64,000 nt of DNA, taken from positions 95,407 to 159,406 of the forward strand of contig DHVP01000031.1 of the NCBI GenBank assembly GCA_002412715.1, in the 5' to 3' direction. Position 1 is the stretch's first letter; each line of letters opens with the position of its first letter. This document shows, in pieces, positions 53,844 to 62,190 of this stretch. The position numbers and the translations under genes are program-made. Source of the DNA: Deltaproteobacteria bacterium UBA5205. GTDB lineage: Bacteria > Desulfobacterota > Syntrophorhabdia > Syntrophorhabdales > Syntrophorhabdaceae. The notes beneath the pieces are model-generated. The model was not told where the DNA came from. It made no database searches and saw only the letters and a program-made list of their open reading frames with translations.

Positions 53844-54062
53844 TCAAACGGAGACTACTTCCTTGACCTCGGGTATCTCCTGTTTGAGCTGTTTCTCCAC
53901 ACCCATCTTCAATGTCATCATGCTCATCGGGCAGCTTCCGCACGCTCCCTGAAGTTTCACCTTTACAACGCCATCGACGACATCGATGAGCTGAATATCG
54001 CCCCCGTCCCTCTGCAGGAGCGGCCTGATCTTTTCAAGTACCTGCTGAACCCTTTCTTTCAT
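53844..54062 (-). CDS. NifU-like Fe-S scaffold protein
   Basis: A 72-residue C-terminal NifU domain: RPLLQRDGGDIQLIDV and the CGSCPMSMMTLK motif with the Fe-S Cys pair. Involved in Fe-S cluster assembly or delivery in the cytoplasm. It overlaps the Hsp20 gene by four bases (ATGA). Confidence 0.93.
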   Translation of the reverse strand: MKERVQQVLEKIRPLLQRDGGDIQLIDVVDGVVKVKLQGACGSCPMSMMTLKMGVEKQLKQEIPEVKEVVSV

Positions 54063-54562
54063 TTTTTCCTCCGTTGCTTCAGGACCCGCCCGGCCGTCGG
54101 CACGGGTTCTCCTTGCCGGACGCTGACCTTGATCTCTTTCACCGCTATCTTGCGGGACTTCGGCACCGTAATAGTGAGAACACCTTCCTTGTATGAGGCG
54201 CCGGCCTTCTCACCGACAACCTCGGCAGGAAGCTGGATGCTCCTCATAAAGGACCCGTGTACTCTTTCCGCACGGTAGTAATCTTCTTCCTTGAATTCCT
54301 CGTTGCGCTTGCGTTCGCCTTCCACGGTCAATTTGTCTCCGAGTATCGTGATCACTATTTCCTTTGGATCTATTGCGGGTATGTCCATGTTGATAACGAT
54401 ATCCTGTTCCCTTTCGAGGACATCCACAGCAGGAAGCCAGTCCGCCTCCCGAAGCGATGGAAAACCGGCCTCGCCGAAAAATTCCTCGAATACCCTGTCC
54501 ATTTCTTCACGCAAAGAAGGAAACTTCGTCTCCCACATGGATTTCCAAGGTGTCAAGGGCAT
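54059..54562 (-). CDS. Small heat-shock protein Hsp20 (fourth in the window)
   Basis: A 167-residue alpha-crystallin chaperone: WLPAVDVLEREQDIVINMDI through GVLTITVPKSRKIAVKEIKV, then a basic tail. The second ATG (54562) has AGGAGG at proper distance; the first is too close. It is coupled to the NifU-like gene, an unusual pairing that may link heat or oxidative damage to Fe-S repair. Confidence 0.9.
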   Translation of the reverse strand: MPLTPWKSMWETKFPSLREEMDRVFEEFFGEAGFPSLREADWLPAVDVLEREQDIVINMDIPAIDPKEIVITILGDKLTVEGERKRNEEFKEEDYYRAERVHGSFMRSIQLPAEVVGEKAGASYKEGVLTITVPKSRKIAVKEIKVSVRQGEPVPTAGRVLKQRRKK

Positions 54563-54577
54563 ACCCATACCTCCTGT

Positions 54578-54850
54578 CTATGCTTCCTGCGGGACCGGGA
54601 CGAATCTTTTCCAGAAACTGACGATGCCCGACTGATGGAAAACAAGCTGAACCAGTTCCCACCCCGATGTGCCCATTTCATTTAACAATGCAGAAAGGTT
54701 ATCGAGTTGTTCAACCCCCACTTCATGAACCTCACACTCACCGTCGGGCCTGCAGGCATATATGAGGTTGTTCTCTTTCTCTATATCGACCCCTCTCCTT
54801 TTCAGCTCCTCTAAAGAGTAAATCCTGACGGTATGTTCGAATTTGTTCAT
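54578..54850 (-). CDS. Small DUF4177-like protein
   Basis: A 90-residue protein. A central LNEMGTSGWELVQLVF followed by SFWKRFVPV matches the DUF4177 pattern (L-N-x-x-G-x-x-G-W-E-L-V, then F-K-R). Function unknown. It lies 15 bases upstream of the Hsp20 gene and in the same direction. Confidence 0.7.
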   Translation of the reverse strand: MNKFEHTVRIYSLEELKRRGVDIEKENNLIYACRPDGECEVHEVGVEQLDNLSALLNEMGTSGWELVQLVFHQSGIVSFWKRFVPVPQEA

Positions 54851-54918
54851 GGTCGACCCCTTTCCCGTGATTCTTTATCCTATAATGATAAACCATTGTG
54901 TTATATTTTTAAAGTGTC

Positions 54919-55830
54919 ATGACCGATTTTCCCGCCTACACAAGATTATATTCCCGCGGCCTGCTTGAAGACAGGCTTGAGGCAATCCTCTCCCTGTCGG
55001 CTCCATGCATCCTCTGTCCAAGAAGATGCATAGCCGACAGAATGAGCGGTGACCGCGGATACTGCAACGCCCCCTACGACCTCTACGTTTCGTCCGCTTC
55101 GCCGCATTTCGGCGAGGAAGAACCCCTGGTGGGAACCGGGGGTTCGGGGACAATTTTCATGACACACTGTAATTTGAGGTGTGCCTTCTGTCAGAATTTT
55201 GAGATCAGCATCCGCGGGGAAGGCATCAGTTGTTCGGCAGCGGCCCTTGCCGATGTCATGCTGGATCTGCAGGGGAAAGGTTGCCACAATATCAATTTTG
55301 TCACTCCAACCCACTATATCCACCAGATCGTCAAGGCCCTTCCCCTTGCGATAGAGAAAGGCCTCACTGTTCCCCTGGTATACAATACCGGCGGTTACGA
55401 TTCACAGGACGTGATAGGGCTCCTCGAGGGAATTTTCGATATCTACATGCCCGACATCAAATTCATGAATCCGACACTCGCCTCACGGTATTGCCGGGCC
55501 GACGATTATCCCGTCGTCGTGCCGCCTGTGGTCAAGGAAATGCACAGGCAGGTCGGAGATCTCGTTACGGACGAAAACGGGATCGCACGACGGGGGCTCC
55601 TCATACGGCATCTCGTAATGCCCGGTGCTGCCGAGGACACCCGGGCCGTACTTGATTTTATAGCCTCCGAAATATCCCGCGATTCATACGTCAACATCAT
55701 GTCCCAGTATTACCCCTGTTACCGCGCTGATGAGCTTCCTGAGATTTCCCGGAGAATAACCGGTCAGGAGTACGAAGAGGCTCTCGTCTATGCGCGGTCC
55801 ATCGGCCTTACTCGGGCTTCCCGTCACTGA
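54919..55830 (+). CDS. Radical SAM protein, PflA/PflX-like
   Basis: A 303-residue radical SAM protein. The cluster motif CNLRCAFCQNFEIS occurs at about 89-102, and an N-terminal CILCPRRC set adds two or three Cys. Overall it matches the putative pyruvate formate-lyase activating enzyme family (COG1313). Substrate unknown; no glycyl radical enzyme lies nearby. The last 23 bases overlap the convergent lipoprotein gene. Confidence 0.85.
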   Translation: MTDFPAYTRLYSRGLLEDRLEAILSLSAPCILCPRRCIADRMSGDRGYCNAPYDLYVSSASPHFGEEEPLVGTGGSGTIFMTHCNLRCAFCQNFEISIRGEGISCSAAALADVMLDLQGKGCHNINFVTPTHYIHQIVKALPLAIEKGLTVPLVYNTGGYDSQDVIGLLEGIFDIYMPDIKFMNPTLASRYCRADDYPVVVPPVVKEMHRQVGDLVTDENGIARRGLLIRHLVMPGAAEDTRAVLDFIASEISRDSYVNIMSQYYPCYRADELPEISRRITGQEYEEALVYARSIGLTRASRH

Positions 55831-56101
55831 TCCTTTTGCTCAGAGTACTATCGGCCCTGATGATCTCCTGCGGGTCTTTTCCGGCAATCTCCCACGAGTA
55901 GGCCCCTTTTCCATCTCTCCTGAGCTTTATTTTGATGTCCCCCCTGAGGCTCTTTCTGATCTCCTCAAGTTCCTTCCTGTGTTGTGCATCCGATACAACT
56001 CCTGTCCTGACGGGCTCCTTGATCGCCGTCTCCCGGCCGCATCCTGAAAACACGGCTATGAGCAGGACTGCGACCGACAATGTTTTCTCGATACCACCCA
56101 T
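55808..56101 (-). CDS. Small lipoprotein, unknown
   Basis: A 97-residue lipoprotein: signal peptide (MGGIEKTLSVAVLLIAVFSGC) with lipobox VFSGC and a charged mature domain with EIRKSLRGDIKIKLRRDGKG. The ATG at 56101 has GGAGG nine bases upstream; an upstream frame without ribosome site was rejected. Function unknown. Confidence 0.75.
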   Translation of the reverse strand: MGGIEKTLSVAVLLIAVFSGCGRETAIKEPVRTGVVSDAQHRKELEEIRKSLRGDIKIKLRRDGKGAYSWEIAGKDPQEIIRADSTLSKRISDGKPE

Positions 56102-56273
56102 ATGCTTACCTCCATTCCCCAAAACATATTTGCTTGAACAACGCATCCGTGTTTCTCTTTCAGGACTGATATTACTTTTCACGCGAACGAATTGTCCCCC
56201 CTGACGGTCCAAAAAGAACTTTACCGTTTTGAAACCCGGTTTCCTGGTGTATATTCTATCTGAGAGGTTAAAT

Positions 56274-56720
56274 ATGGCGCTGCCAACAAAGTTTTCGGTG
56301 AGTCCCGACAAGGAAAGGGCCCTTCAGGAGAGGATGGAGCAGCTCGGGATCGATGAGAAGGACATTATCGAACGATTCATACGCTCTTCGGGACATGGGG
56401 GGCAGAATGTCAACAAAGTTGCCACCTGCGTGTACCTCAAGCATATCCCCACAGGAGTCGAGGTCAAATGCCAGCAGGAACGCTCTCAGGCCATGAACAG
56501 GTTCCTGGCCAGGCGTATTCTGGCGGACAAAATCGAGACCATCGCCCTTGGACGGGAAAGCAAACAGCAACAGATGATAGAAAAGATAAGGCGCCAGAAG
56601 AGAAGGCGTTCCCGGAGGGCAAAAGAAAAGGTCCTGCACATCAAACACCTCACAGGAGAGAAGAAAAGATCGCGGTCCTTCCGGCCCGGTCCTTCTGACT
56701 ATCCCGGCGAAGACTCCTAA
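56274..56720 (+). CDS. Peptide-chain release factor-like (GGQ) protein
   Basis: A 148-residue RF-1 domain protein. The catalytic GGQ is in SSGHGGQNVNKVAT. It lacks the codon-recognition domains of RF1/RF2 and has a long basic C-terminal tail (RRQKRRRSRRAKEKV), as in ribosome-rescue factors (ArfB or mtRF-R type). It likely hydrolyses peptidyl-tRNA on stalled ribosomes. The ATG at 56274 has GAGG six bases before it. Confidence 0.88.
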   Translation: MALPTKFSVSPDKERALQERMEQLGIDEKDIIERFIRSSGHGGQNVNKVATCVYLKHIPTGVEVKCQQERSQAMNRFLARRILADKIETIALGRESKQQQMIEKIRRQKRRRSRRAKEKVLHIKHLTGEKKRSRSFRPGPSDYPGEDS

Positions 56721-56783
56721 AGGTGATCCCTTCGACCTGAGTTAAAGTTTGTCGACACCCTGCCGATAAATACACCGACTGCC

Positions 56784-59471
56784 ATGAGCCTGAACGCCGC
56801 CTCGAAAGAAAAGCCCGTACAAAATTTCCTCACGTCCCTTATGGAGGCATACCCTGATGCGTCGATGCGGGACATCGCCGTACTTTTCACCGATGTGGTG
56901 GGTTCGACGACTTTCTTCAAGACCCATGGCGACATCCGCGGACGGGAAATGCTCAGAACACATCACCATTTGGCCATGTCGATCGTGGAGAACTATGGGG
57001 GATCGCTCATAAAGGAAGTCGGCGATTCCGTTCTTGTGTACTTTCCGGACCCTTCGGAGGCCCTTAAGGCGGCAATCTCCATGCAGCACAGGTTCCTGCT
57101 CCACAACAAGCAGAATACTCCGGCCGACCAGATCCATGTCAGAATCGGATTGCACCACGGTAAGGTGATCGTCGAAGAGAAGGACATATACGGTGACGTT
57201 GTCAACGTTGCCGCCAAGCTGACCAATTTGGCCGGGGGGGATCAGATATTTGTTTCCCATGAGGTATACGCAAGCACAAGAAGCGTTCCCTCGGTACAGT
57301 TCGAGCGCATCGATTTCTGGAACATGAAAAATGTCCCCGACGGTCTGACGATATACAAGGTCGTCTGGGAAAATGCGCAGGCAGGGGCTCCTGCGCGAAG
57401 AGTCCTCGTGGTCCTCGTACCCGATCCCCTTCATCCTGAGTTGGACACCATTGTGAATGCAGCCGACCTGCCCCCTCGTGAAGAGGACGATCCCGTTGAA
57501 GATGCATATCTTTGCGTGGAAAGGTCGCGTGACAATCAACCGGTGCTGGTCTATACGAAGACCTCCGCGGCGGTTCAGGCATCAGAAAGGATACTTGCCC
57601 GGCTTACCGGGAATCAGACCCCGACGGGTACGTGCCTTCCTCTGAAGATCTATATAACGAATGCCTCTGCCCGTGATGAAGAAACGATCCTTTCAAGCGG
57701 CCCGGGACCGGAATTCGATACCGCTCCCTACGGCAGCATCTATGTAACGGCGGACGTGTACCAGCAAATGCGAAGTCATAATCGCGTCGCCGGAGGGGCC
57801 GTCGTGGAATTCGAATCCACCGGCAGCCTCTTCAGGATATCGGGCCAGCAGCAATCGAAAGATGCGCTCCCCGACTCCCAGCCCGCCGACACACCTCAAG
57901 GGACATATCCCCCGTGCTTTTATTGTGGGAGCAGGCGGCACAAGATCACTGATTGCCCGTCCAGGGCCCTGACTGAGTCGGGCAGATCCTTTCACCACCT
58001 GGGATACCTTCCCATGCCGTCTATCGAAGAGATTGCCTTATCACTGAAGGGGTCGCCCGTCGATATCGATGCGGGTGTCAATCCATTTTCCGTGGAGTCT
58101 GCCCCCGATACGAAGGACCTTGCCGCCCATGCATATTACGACATTAAGTCACTCTATCAACACCGATTTTCTCAGATCGTCTGGAACACCACTGCGGGCT
58201 CATGGGAAACACTCCGGGCGGCCCGGGCAGAAAATCAAGGGGGATTCGCCTGGCTGGCGCAGGATTCGCTGCGCGTCTCCAACTATGACAAGGCCCGATC
58301 ATTTCTCAAGCTGGCGCTGGAAAGAAAATCCCGGGACTATAAAGCATTATGTGTCTCGGGATTTCTCAACATGGAACTGGAGAACGTGCCGGCAGCCATA
58401 GCGGACTTGACGAAAGCGCTCGAGTATGCAGACACGACTATCCGGAAAATATACGTCTCCATGATCCTTGCACGACTCTATAAGTTGTCCGGGGATTCCA
58501 GAAAATTCAAAAGTACCTTACGCGAGGTGCTCCTCCTTGATTCGGGATGCCATGAGGCCGTCTATGAGGAGATAATCCTGGCATTTGAGGAGAACAATGA
58601 AAAGTCGGCCTTTCAGAGGCTCATCCGCCTTATCGGGGAGGACCGGGATTTCTTTGTCATCTCCCTTATTGACCCCGAACTGTCTCAGCATCGGAATACC
58701 ATATACGTTCATTTGACGGAACTTCTGGCCGAAGCGAAGAAGGACGCCCTCTCCCACTTCGAAGATGCGCGCAAGGAATTTGCCCGATCCCGGACCCTTC
58801 TACCGCTTACCGCCCTCAAATCGATCGACCCGGTCGTTCTTGAAATCGAAAGACAGATACAATCGGAAAGTTACTTTGGCTGCCTTGACGCCCCTCACCG
58901 GTGTAGCGCCATCAAGATTATGTGCAAGAATGCTCTCAACGAACAAATCCACGCAATTACCTCAATCACACAGGAACTGAAAGTGCGTTTTCAGAAAGCG
59001 GAAGAATTCCTCACGTCCTACCGGTACTCCCATCTGACGCAGAAACACCGCAGGCGGCTGGCCTATCTCAAGGGTTCCCTCGCACAGATCGGGGACGTGC
59101 GATATTTCGAGTCGTCCGGAGAATTCGAAAGTTGTTTCAGTACCTGCCGGAATATTTCCAACGAGCTCTCTTCGCTCGAAAGCAGGCTGGAACTCCTGGA
59201 AGTGTCAGCCCAGGCTATCCGCATGTCCTTCAAGTTTTTTAAAAACTCCTCCATCTTTTTCTCCATAGTCTTCTTCCTCGGCATCTTCGTCTTCCCCCTC
59301 ATATCGGACCAGATCAACACAGGGTTGGCCAGGCTCGATGTTTCGTTGTTCCAGAACGCCTGGTCGTTACAGAAATCGTTCCTGATCTTCGGGGGCATCG
59401 TAAGCATCGTCGTCTCCTTCTTCATTACCGTCAAGGAGTTGTTCGCAGGCGACAGCGGGACATCACGATAG
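56784..59471 (+). CDS. Class III nucleotidyl cyclase with CCHC zinc knuckle, TPR-like repeats and C-terminal membrane helices
   Basis: An 895-residue multidomain protein. The N-terminal cyclase (about 28-200) has both metal Asp (LFTDVVGST and EVGDSVLVYF) and GDVVNVAAKL, where the usual transition-state Arg is Lys. A region of about 250 residues of unknown type follows. At about 378-391 a Cys-x2-Cys-x4-His-x4-Cys knuckle reads CFYCGSRRHKITDC, the retroviral/eukaryotic zinc-knuckle spacing. TPR-like helices occupy about 490-640 and coiled coil about 700-790. Two membrane helices lie near 820-845 and 860-885. It probably senses a nucleic acid or protein partner and makes cyclic nucleotide. Start has no strong ribosome site. 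Confidence 0.82.
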   Translation: MSLNAASKEKPVQNFLTSLMEAYPDASMRDIAVLFTDVVGSTTFFKTHGDIRGREMLRTHHHLAMSIVENYGGSLIKEVGDSVLVYFPDPSEALKAAISMQHRFLLHNKQNTPADQIHVRIGLHHGKVIVEEKDIYGDVVNVAAKLTNLAGGDQIFVSHEVYASTRSVPSVQFERIDFWNMKNVPDGLTIYKVVWENAQAGAPARRVLVVLVPDPLHPELDTIVNAADLPPREEDDPVEDAYLCVERSRDNQPVLVYTKTSAAVQASERILARLTGNQTPTGTCLPLKIYITNASARDEETILSSGPGPEFDTAPYGSIYVTADVYQQMRSHNRVAGGAVVEFESTGSLFRISGQQQSKDALPDSQPADTPQGTYPPCFYCGSRRHKITDCPSRALTESGRSFHHLGYLPMPSIEEIALSLKGSPVDIDAGVNPFSVESAPDTKDLAAHAYYDIKSLYQHRFSQIVWNTTAGSWETLRAARAENQGGFAWLAQDSLRVSNYDKARSFLKLALERKSRDYKALCVSGFLNMELENVPAAIADLTKALEYADTTIRKIYVSMILARLYKLSGDSRKFKSTLREVLLLDSGCHEAVYEEIILAFEENNEKSAFQRLIRLIGEDRDFFVISLIDPELSQHRNTIYVHLTELLAEAKKDALSHFEDARKEFARSRTLLPLTALKSIDPVVLEIERQIQSESYFGCLDAPHRCSAIKIMCKNALNEQIHAITSITQELKVRFQKAEEFLTSYRYSHLTQKHRRRLAYLKGSLAQIGDVRYFESSGEFESCFSTCRNISNELSSLESRLELLEVSAQAIRMSFKFFKNSSIFFSIVFFLGIFVFPLISDQINTGLARLDVSLFQNAWSLQKSFLIFGGIVSIVVSFFITVKELFAGDSGTSR

Positions 59472-59550
59472 AAATTGCCTATCGTTTACTCGTCACGCTA
59501 TTCCCTGCCGCTGCAAATCGCACAAAACTGTTTCTCTGCCCGTCATAAGT

Positions 59551-59559
59551 TGCTATAAT
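59551..59559 (+). promoter_or_regulatory. Extended -10 promoter immediately before the 215-residue gene
   Basis: TGC-TATAAT (59551-59559) is an extended -10; no -35 is obvious. Transcription would begin at about 59566, within two bases of the ATG at 59568, predicting a leaderless mRNA. Confidence 0.5.
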
Positions 59560-59567
59560 AAACCCCC

Positions 59568-60215
59568 ATGGACGCAATGACGATCGACGAACTTTCAGAG
59601 CTTCTGCTCGCTGCCATGTACGAAGAGACGGAGAAGCTCGGTCACACTAATTATTTTCTATTAGTGAACGAGATAGCCACCGATCTCGGTATTGAAGACC
59701 ACAGCCAGCTTATTGATGCATGTCGTATTCTCGAGGATAAAGGATATATACTGCTCGCTTTCGACCATGTCAGTTCTCTAAGCGCCTTTATCACTCAGAT
59801 GGGAGAAACCTTTGTGCGCCAGGGAGGGGAAACAGGTATAATCGGGGAATACCAGCGCTACCGCTCTCAACTGGCCGGTACGGAACCGGGCGTGACCGAC
59901 GCGATCTTTGCGCAGGAGACGCCACCGGCATCGCCGTCGTTTCCGGATACCGCACAGCCCCCTGTCGGCAACGAAGGTATCCAACACATCATTGCAAGCA
60001 TGGAGATGCTTGTCCAGAACGACCCGTCCCTGTCCGAAAGTGCAAAGATCGACCTTGCGGCCGATATAAAGACATTGAACCTCCAGATGTCAAAGGCTTC
60101 CCTCAACATGTCCCTTATCGATATGATCTCCGGTCAACTCAGGAAGGTGCCTGCCCTGCTACCTCTCGTTGACCTCCTGATGACAATGAATAAGGGAACA
60201 GGGAATAGGGAATAG
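59568..60215 (+). CDS. Hypothetical protein with winged-helix-like N-terminus
   Basis: A 215-residue protein I do not recognise. Residues 1-75 form helices followed by VNEIATDLGIEDHSQLIDACRI and LEDKGYILLAFD, suggesting a winged-helix-like fold. A Pro/Ser/Thr-rich linker (about 115-140) leads to a helical C-terminal domain (about 140-205). No signal peptide. It lies just upstream of the NtrC-type regulator gene and starts right after an extended -10, with no ribosome site. Function unknown. Confidence 0.6.
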   Translation: MDAMTIDELSELLLAAMYEETEKLGHTNYFLLVNEIATDLGIEDHSQLIDACRILEDKGYILLAFDHVSSLSAFITQMGETFVRQGGETGIIGEYQRYRSQLAGTEPGVTDAIFAQETPPASPSFPDTAQPPVGNEGIQHIIASMEMLVQNDPSLSESAKIDLAADIKTLNLQMSKASLNMSLIDMISGQLRKVPALLPLVDLLMTMNKGTGNRE

Positions 60216-60244
60216 GATCCCTGATCATTTCTCATCCCCGATAT

Positions 60245-60274
60245 TTGACATCCCTTTGCCTTCTACTATATCAT
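60245..60274 (+). promoter_or_regulatory. Sigma-70 promoter for the NtrC-type regulator
   Basis: TTGACA (60245-60250) and TATCAT (60269-60274) are 18 bases apart; the predicted start site is only a few bases before the ATG at 60287, which has no ribosome site. Confidence 0.5.
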
Positions 60275-60286
60275 CAATAAGTAAAC

Positions 60287-61666
60287 ATGTTTTCCGAGCT
60301 AACGCAGCCCCAAAAAATCCTCATTATCGACGACGACAGGTCCGTCCGGCTTGTACTCTCGACGTTGTTGAAGAAGAACGGCTTCGTTCCCCTGCAGGCT
60401 TCCGGGGGTTCGGAGGGCATAGTCATGCTCAGAAATGAACGTCCTCACTGTGTTCTTCTTGACCTCAAAATGCCGGGGATGGACGGTATAGAAACGCTCC
60501 ACGCTCTTAAAAAAGCGGATCAAGCTGTCCCCGTCATTATCGTAACCGGCTACGCCGACATTCCGACAGCGGTACAGACGATCAAGCTTGGTGCTTATGA
60601 TTTTCTAACGAAACCACCCCAAGTCGATAAACTGATACTTACAATAAAACGTGCCATCGAAGCCTATTCCCTCCGTCTGGCCCTCAATCAGCTCGACGAT
60701 ACCATGCTTGGTTCCCTGGAATCCCTTTTCGGCAGAAGCGATACGATGAAGAATGTTATCAATCAAATGCGCCAGGTATCCAAAACCGATTTCTCGGTTA
60801 TCATACAGGGAGAAACGGGGACCGGGAAGTCCGTTGTTGCCCAAACTATACACGACCTGAGCAAGAGGGCCCGGAACACCTTTCAATCCGTTGACGTGGG
60901 AGTCATCCCTGAGAATCTTATTGAAAGTGAACTCTTCGGCCACGAAAAAGGAGCGTTTACGGGGGCAGACAGAAAGAAGATCGGGTTTTTTGAAATAGCT
61001 CACACAGGCACGCTTTTCATCGACGAGCTCGAAAACACCCCCCCGCTGCTTCAAAACAAGCTGTTGAGGGCCGTCGAAGAAAAGAGGATTTATCCCATAG
61101 GCAGTACAAAGCCCGTCAACGTCGATGTCCGCATCATCGCCGCATCGAACACGGACATCAAGAATGCCGTTCGGGAAAAGAAATTCCGCGAAGACCTTTT
61201 CTTCCGGCTCAGTGAATACATGATCACCATGCCCAGGCTCTGCGACAGACCTGGCGACATACCCTTTCTCGCTATGAAGCTCATGACCGCTGCGTCCATG
61301 GAGCTTGAAAAACAGATGCGCGAACTCTCCCCGGAAGCGGCCGAACTCCTCATGGCATATTCATGGCCGGGCAACATTCGGGAATTAAAAAATGTGATCC
61401 GCCGGGCAGTGCTTACCTGCGAAGATGGCGTTATCAGACCGGATAATCTCGAATTCATCGTCGGCGATACCTCTGCCCGTCAGGACAGCACATCCTTCCT
61501 CATGCCACTCAAGCAGGTCGCATTGCAGGCAACCCGCGATGCCGAACGGGAGGTCATCAGGCGAGCTCTCACCATTACCGGAGGCAACAAATCCCGCGCC
61601 GCAAAACTCCTCGAAATCGACTATAAAACGCTCCTGACCAAGATCAAGGGCTACAGGGTAACCTAG
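60287..61666 (+). CDS. NtrC-family sigma-54 response regulator
   Basis: A 459-residue activator. The receiver (about 8-125) has phospho-Asp in LLDLKMPGMDG and Lys in FLTKPPQ. The AAA+ domain (about 150-385) has GETGTGKS and GAFTGA, with Walker B GTLFIDELE. A Fis-type HTH ends the protein (NKSRAAKLLEIDYKTLLTKI). The next gene is reached through a sigma-54 promoter and palindromes, so this regulator probably controls the downstream receiver/PAS genes; the 150 bases after its stop hold the sites. Confidence 0.94.
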   Translation: MFSELTQPQKILIIDDDRSVRLVLSTLLKKNGFVPLQASGGSEGIVMLRNERPHCVLLDLKMPGMDGIETLHALKKADQAVPVIIVTGYADIPTAVQTIKLGAYDFLTKPPQVDKLILTIKRAIEAYSLRLALNQLDDTMLGSLESLFGRSDTMKNVINQMRQVSKTDFSVIIQGETGTGKSVVAQTIHDLSKRARNTFQSVDVGVIPENLIESELFGHEKGAFTGADRKKIGFFEIAHTGTLFIDELENTPPLLQNKLLRAVEEKRIYPIGSTKPVNVDVRIIAASNTDIKNAVREKKFREDLFFRLSEYMITMPRLCDRPGDIPFLAMKLMTAASMELEKQMRELSPEAAELLMAYSWPGNIRELKNVIRRAVLTCEDGVIRPDNLEFIVGDTSARQDSTSFLMPLKQVALQATRDAEREVIRRALTITGGNKSRAAKLLEIDYKTLLTKIKGYRVT

Positions 61667-61725
61667 AAGACCCTTTCCCGTTTCAAGTTTCGGCTTTTTG
61701 GAACATTCCTTTATGTGATCTTTAG

Positions 61726-61764
61726 TATGGAATTGATTCCATAGTTGTGGCGTTAGCTCCACAA
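61726..61764 (+). promoter_or_regulatory. Two palindromes, probable activator-binding sites
   Basis: TATGGAATTGATTCCATA (61726-61743) is an 18-bp perfect palindrome apart from its 2-base centre, and TTGTGG-N8-CCACAA (61745-61764) follows directly. They lie about 50-90 bases upstream of the -24 element, where enhancer-binding sites are expected. Confidence 0.65.
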
Positions 61765-61814
61765 TATCCGCCCGCTTAATTTCATCATCATCAATGATAT
61801 CAATATATTTTTCA

Positions 61815-61831
61815 TTGGCACGGAACTTGCT
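61815..61831 (+). promoter_or_regulatory. Sigma-54 (-24/-12) promoter
   Basis: TTGGCAC (61815-61821), five bases (GGAAC), then TTGCT (61827-61831): an exact match to the TGGCAC-N5-TTGC consensus. Transcription would begin near 61842 on the plus strand, giving a leader of about 350 bases before the next gene. Confidence 0.85.
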
Positions 61832-61898
61832 ATTTCAGTTATTAATGATTCGGAATCTTCACATATGCGGTACAGCAGACGAACCCGTGACCTCCACC

Positions 61899-62034
61899 GG
61901 CGAAGCCTCTTGCGCACAGGGATTGGGGAACATCCCCGTTTCCCATCAAAAACTCGCCATTAGTATCGGAAAACAGGTAGATTGTGCCCCCCAAAGCGCC
62001 TACCGCATTTTCCCCCTGTCACAGAGGCTTCGCC
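61899..62034 (+). ncRNA. Candidate structured leader RNA (multibranched fold)
   Basis: About 136 nt closed by a perfect 12-bp helix, GGCGAAGCCTCT (61899-61910) with AGAGGCTTCGCC (62023-62034), continued after an internal loop by ACAGGG (61916-61921) with CCCTGT (62014-62019). Inside are a GGGG-AACAT-CCCC hairpin (61925-61937) and a two-part stem GGAAAA/TTTTCC (61968-61973, 62008-62013) and GGTAG/CTACC (61976-61980, 62000-62004). It lies downstream of the sigma-54 start. I do not recognise it as a known RNA class. It could be a riboswitch-like leader, an independent small RNA or a protein-binding site. Confidence 0.5.
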
Positions 62035-62093
62035 ACCCCCCAATATATATTGCATCGTACTTTGGACGTTACCACAAACGTTTGGCAATTCAA

Positions 62094-62147
62094 GAGGAGG
62101 ATGTTCCCGGCTCGAACATCCTTGATTTTTCAACGAACATCCTCCTC
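62094..62147 (+). promoter_or_regulatory. Mutually exclusive hairpins: terminator versus long stem
   Basis: GAGGAGGATGTTC (62094-62106) can pair over 13 bases with GAACATCCTCCTC (62135-62147). Its inner part GGATGTTC (62099-62106) can instead pair with the nearer GAACATCC (62114-62121), an 8-bp stem followed by TTGATTTTT, a terminator-like tail. Such alternative pairing suggests attenuation in the leader. It sits about 45 bases before the receiver gene. Confidence 0.45.
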
Positions 62148-62190
62148 CGTCTTTCCGCATGAGAATGCCCGGAAAAGGAAATGAGCCATC

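Noticed and set aside
57220..57230. Lys in place of Arg in the knuckle-cyclase as proof of inactivity
   Set aside because: The VNVAAKL wording occurs, to my knowledge, in other bacterial cyclases too, so it is not proof of loss of function.
61899..62034. Cyclic di-GMP-I (GEMM) riboswitch, because of GCGCACAGGG and GAAGCCTC strings
   Set aside because: In GEMM the CACAGGG-type segment precedes the AAGCCTC-type segment with a tetraloop between; here the order is reversed and the receptor parts are missing.
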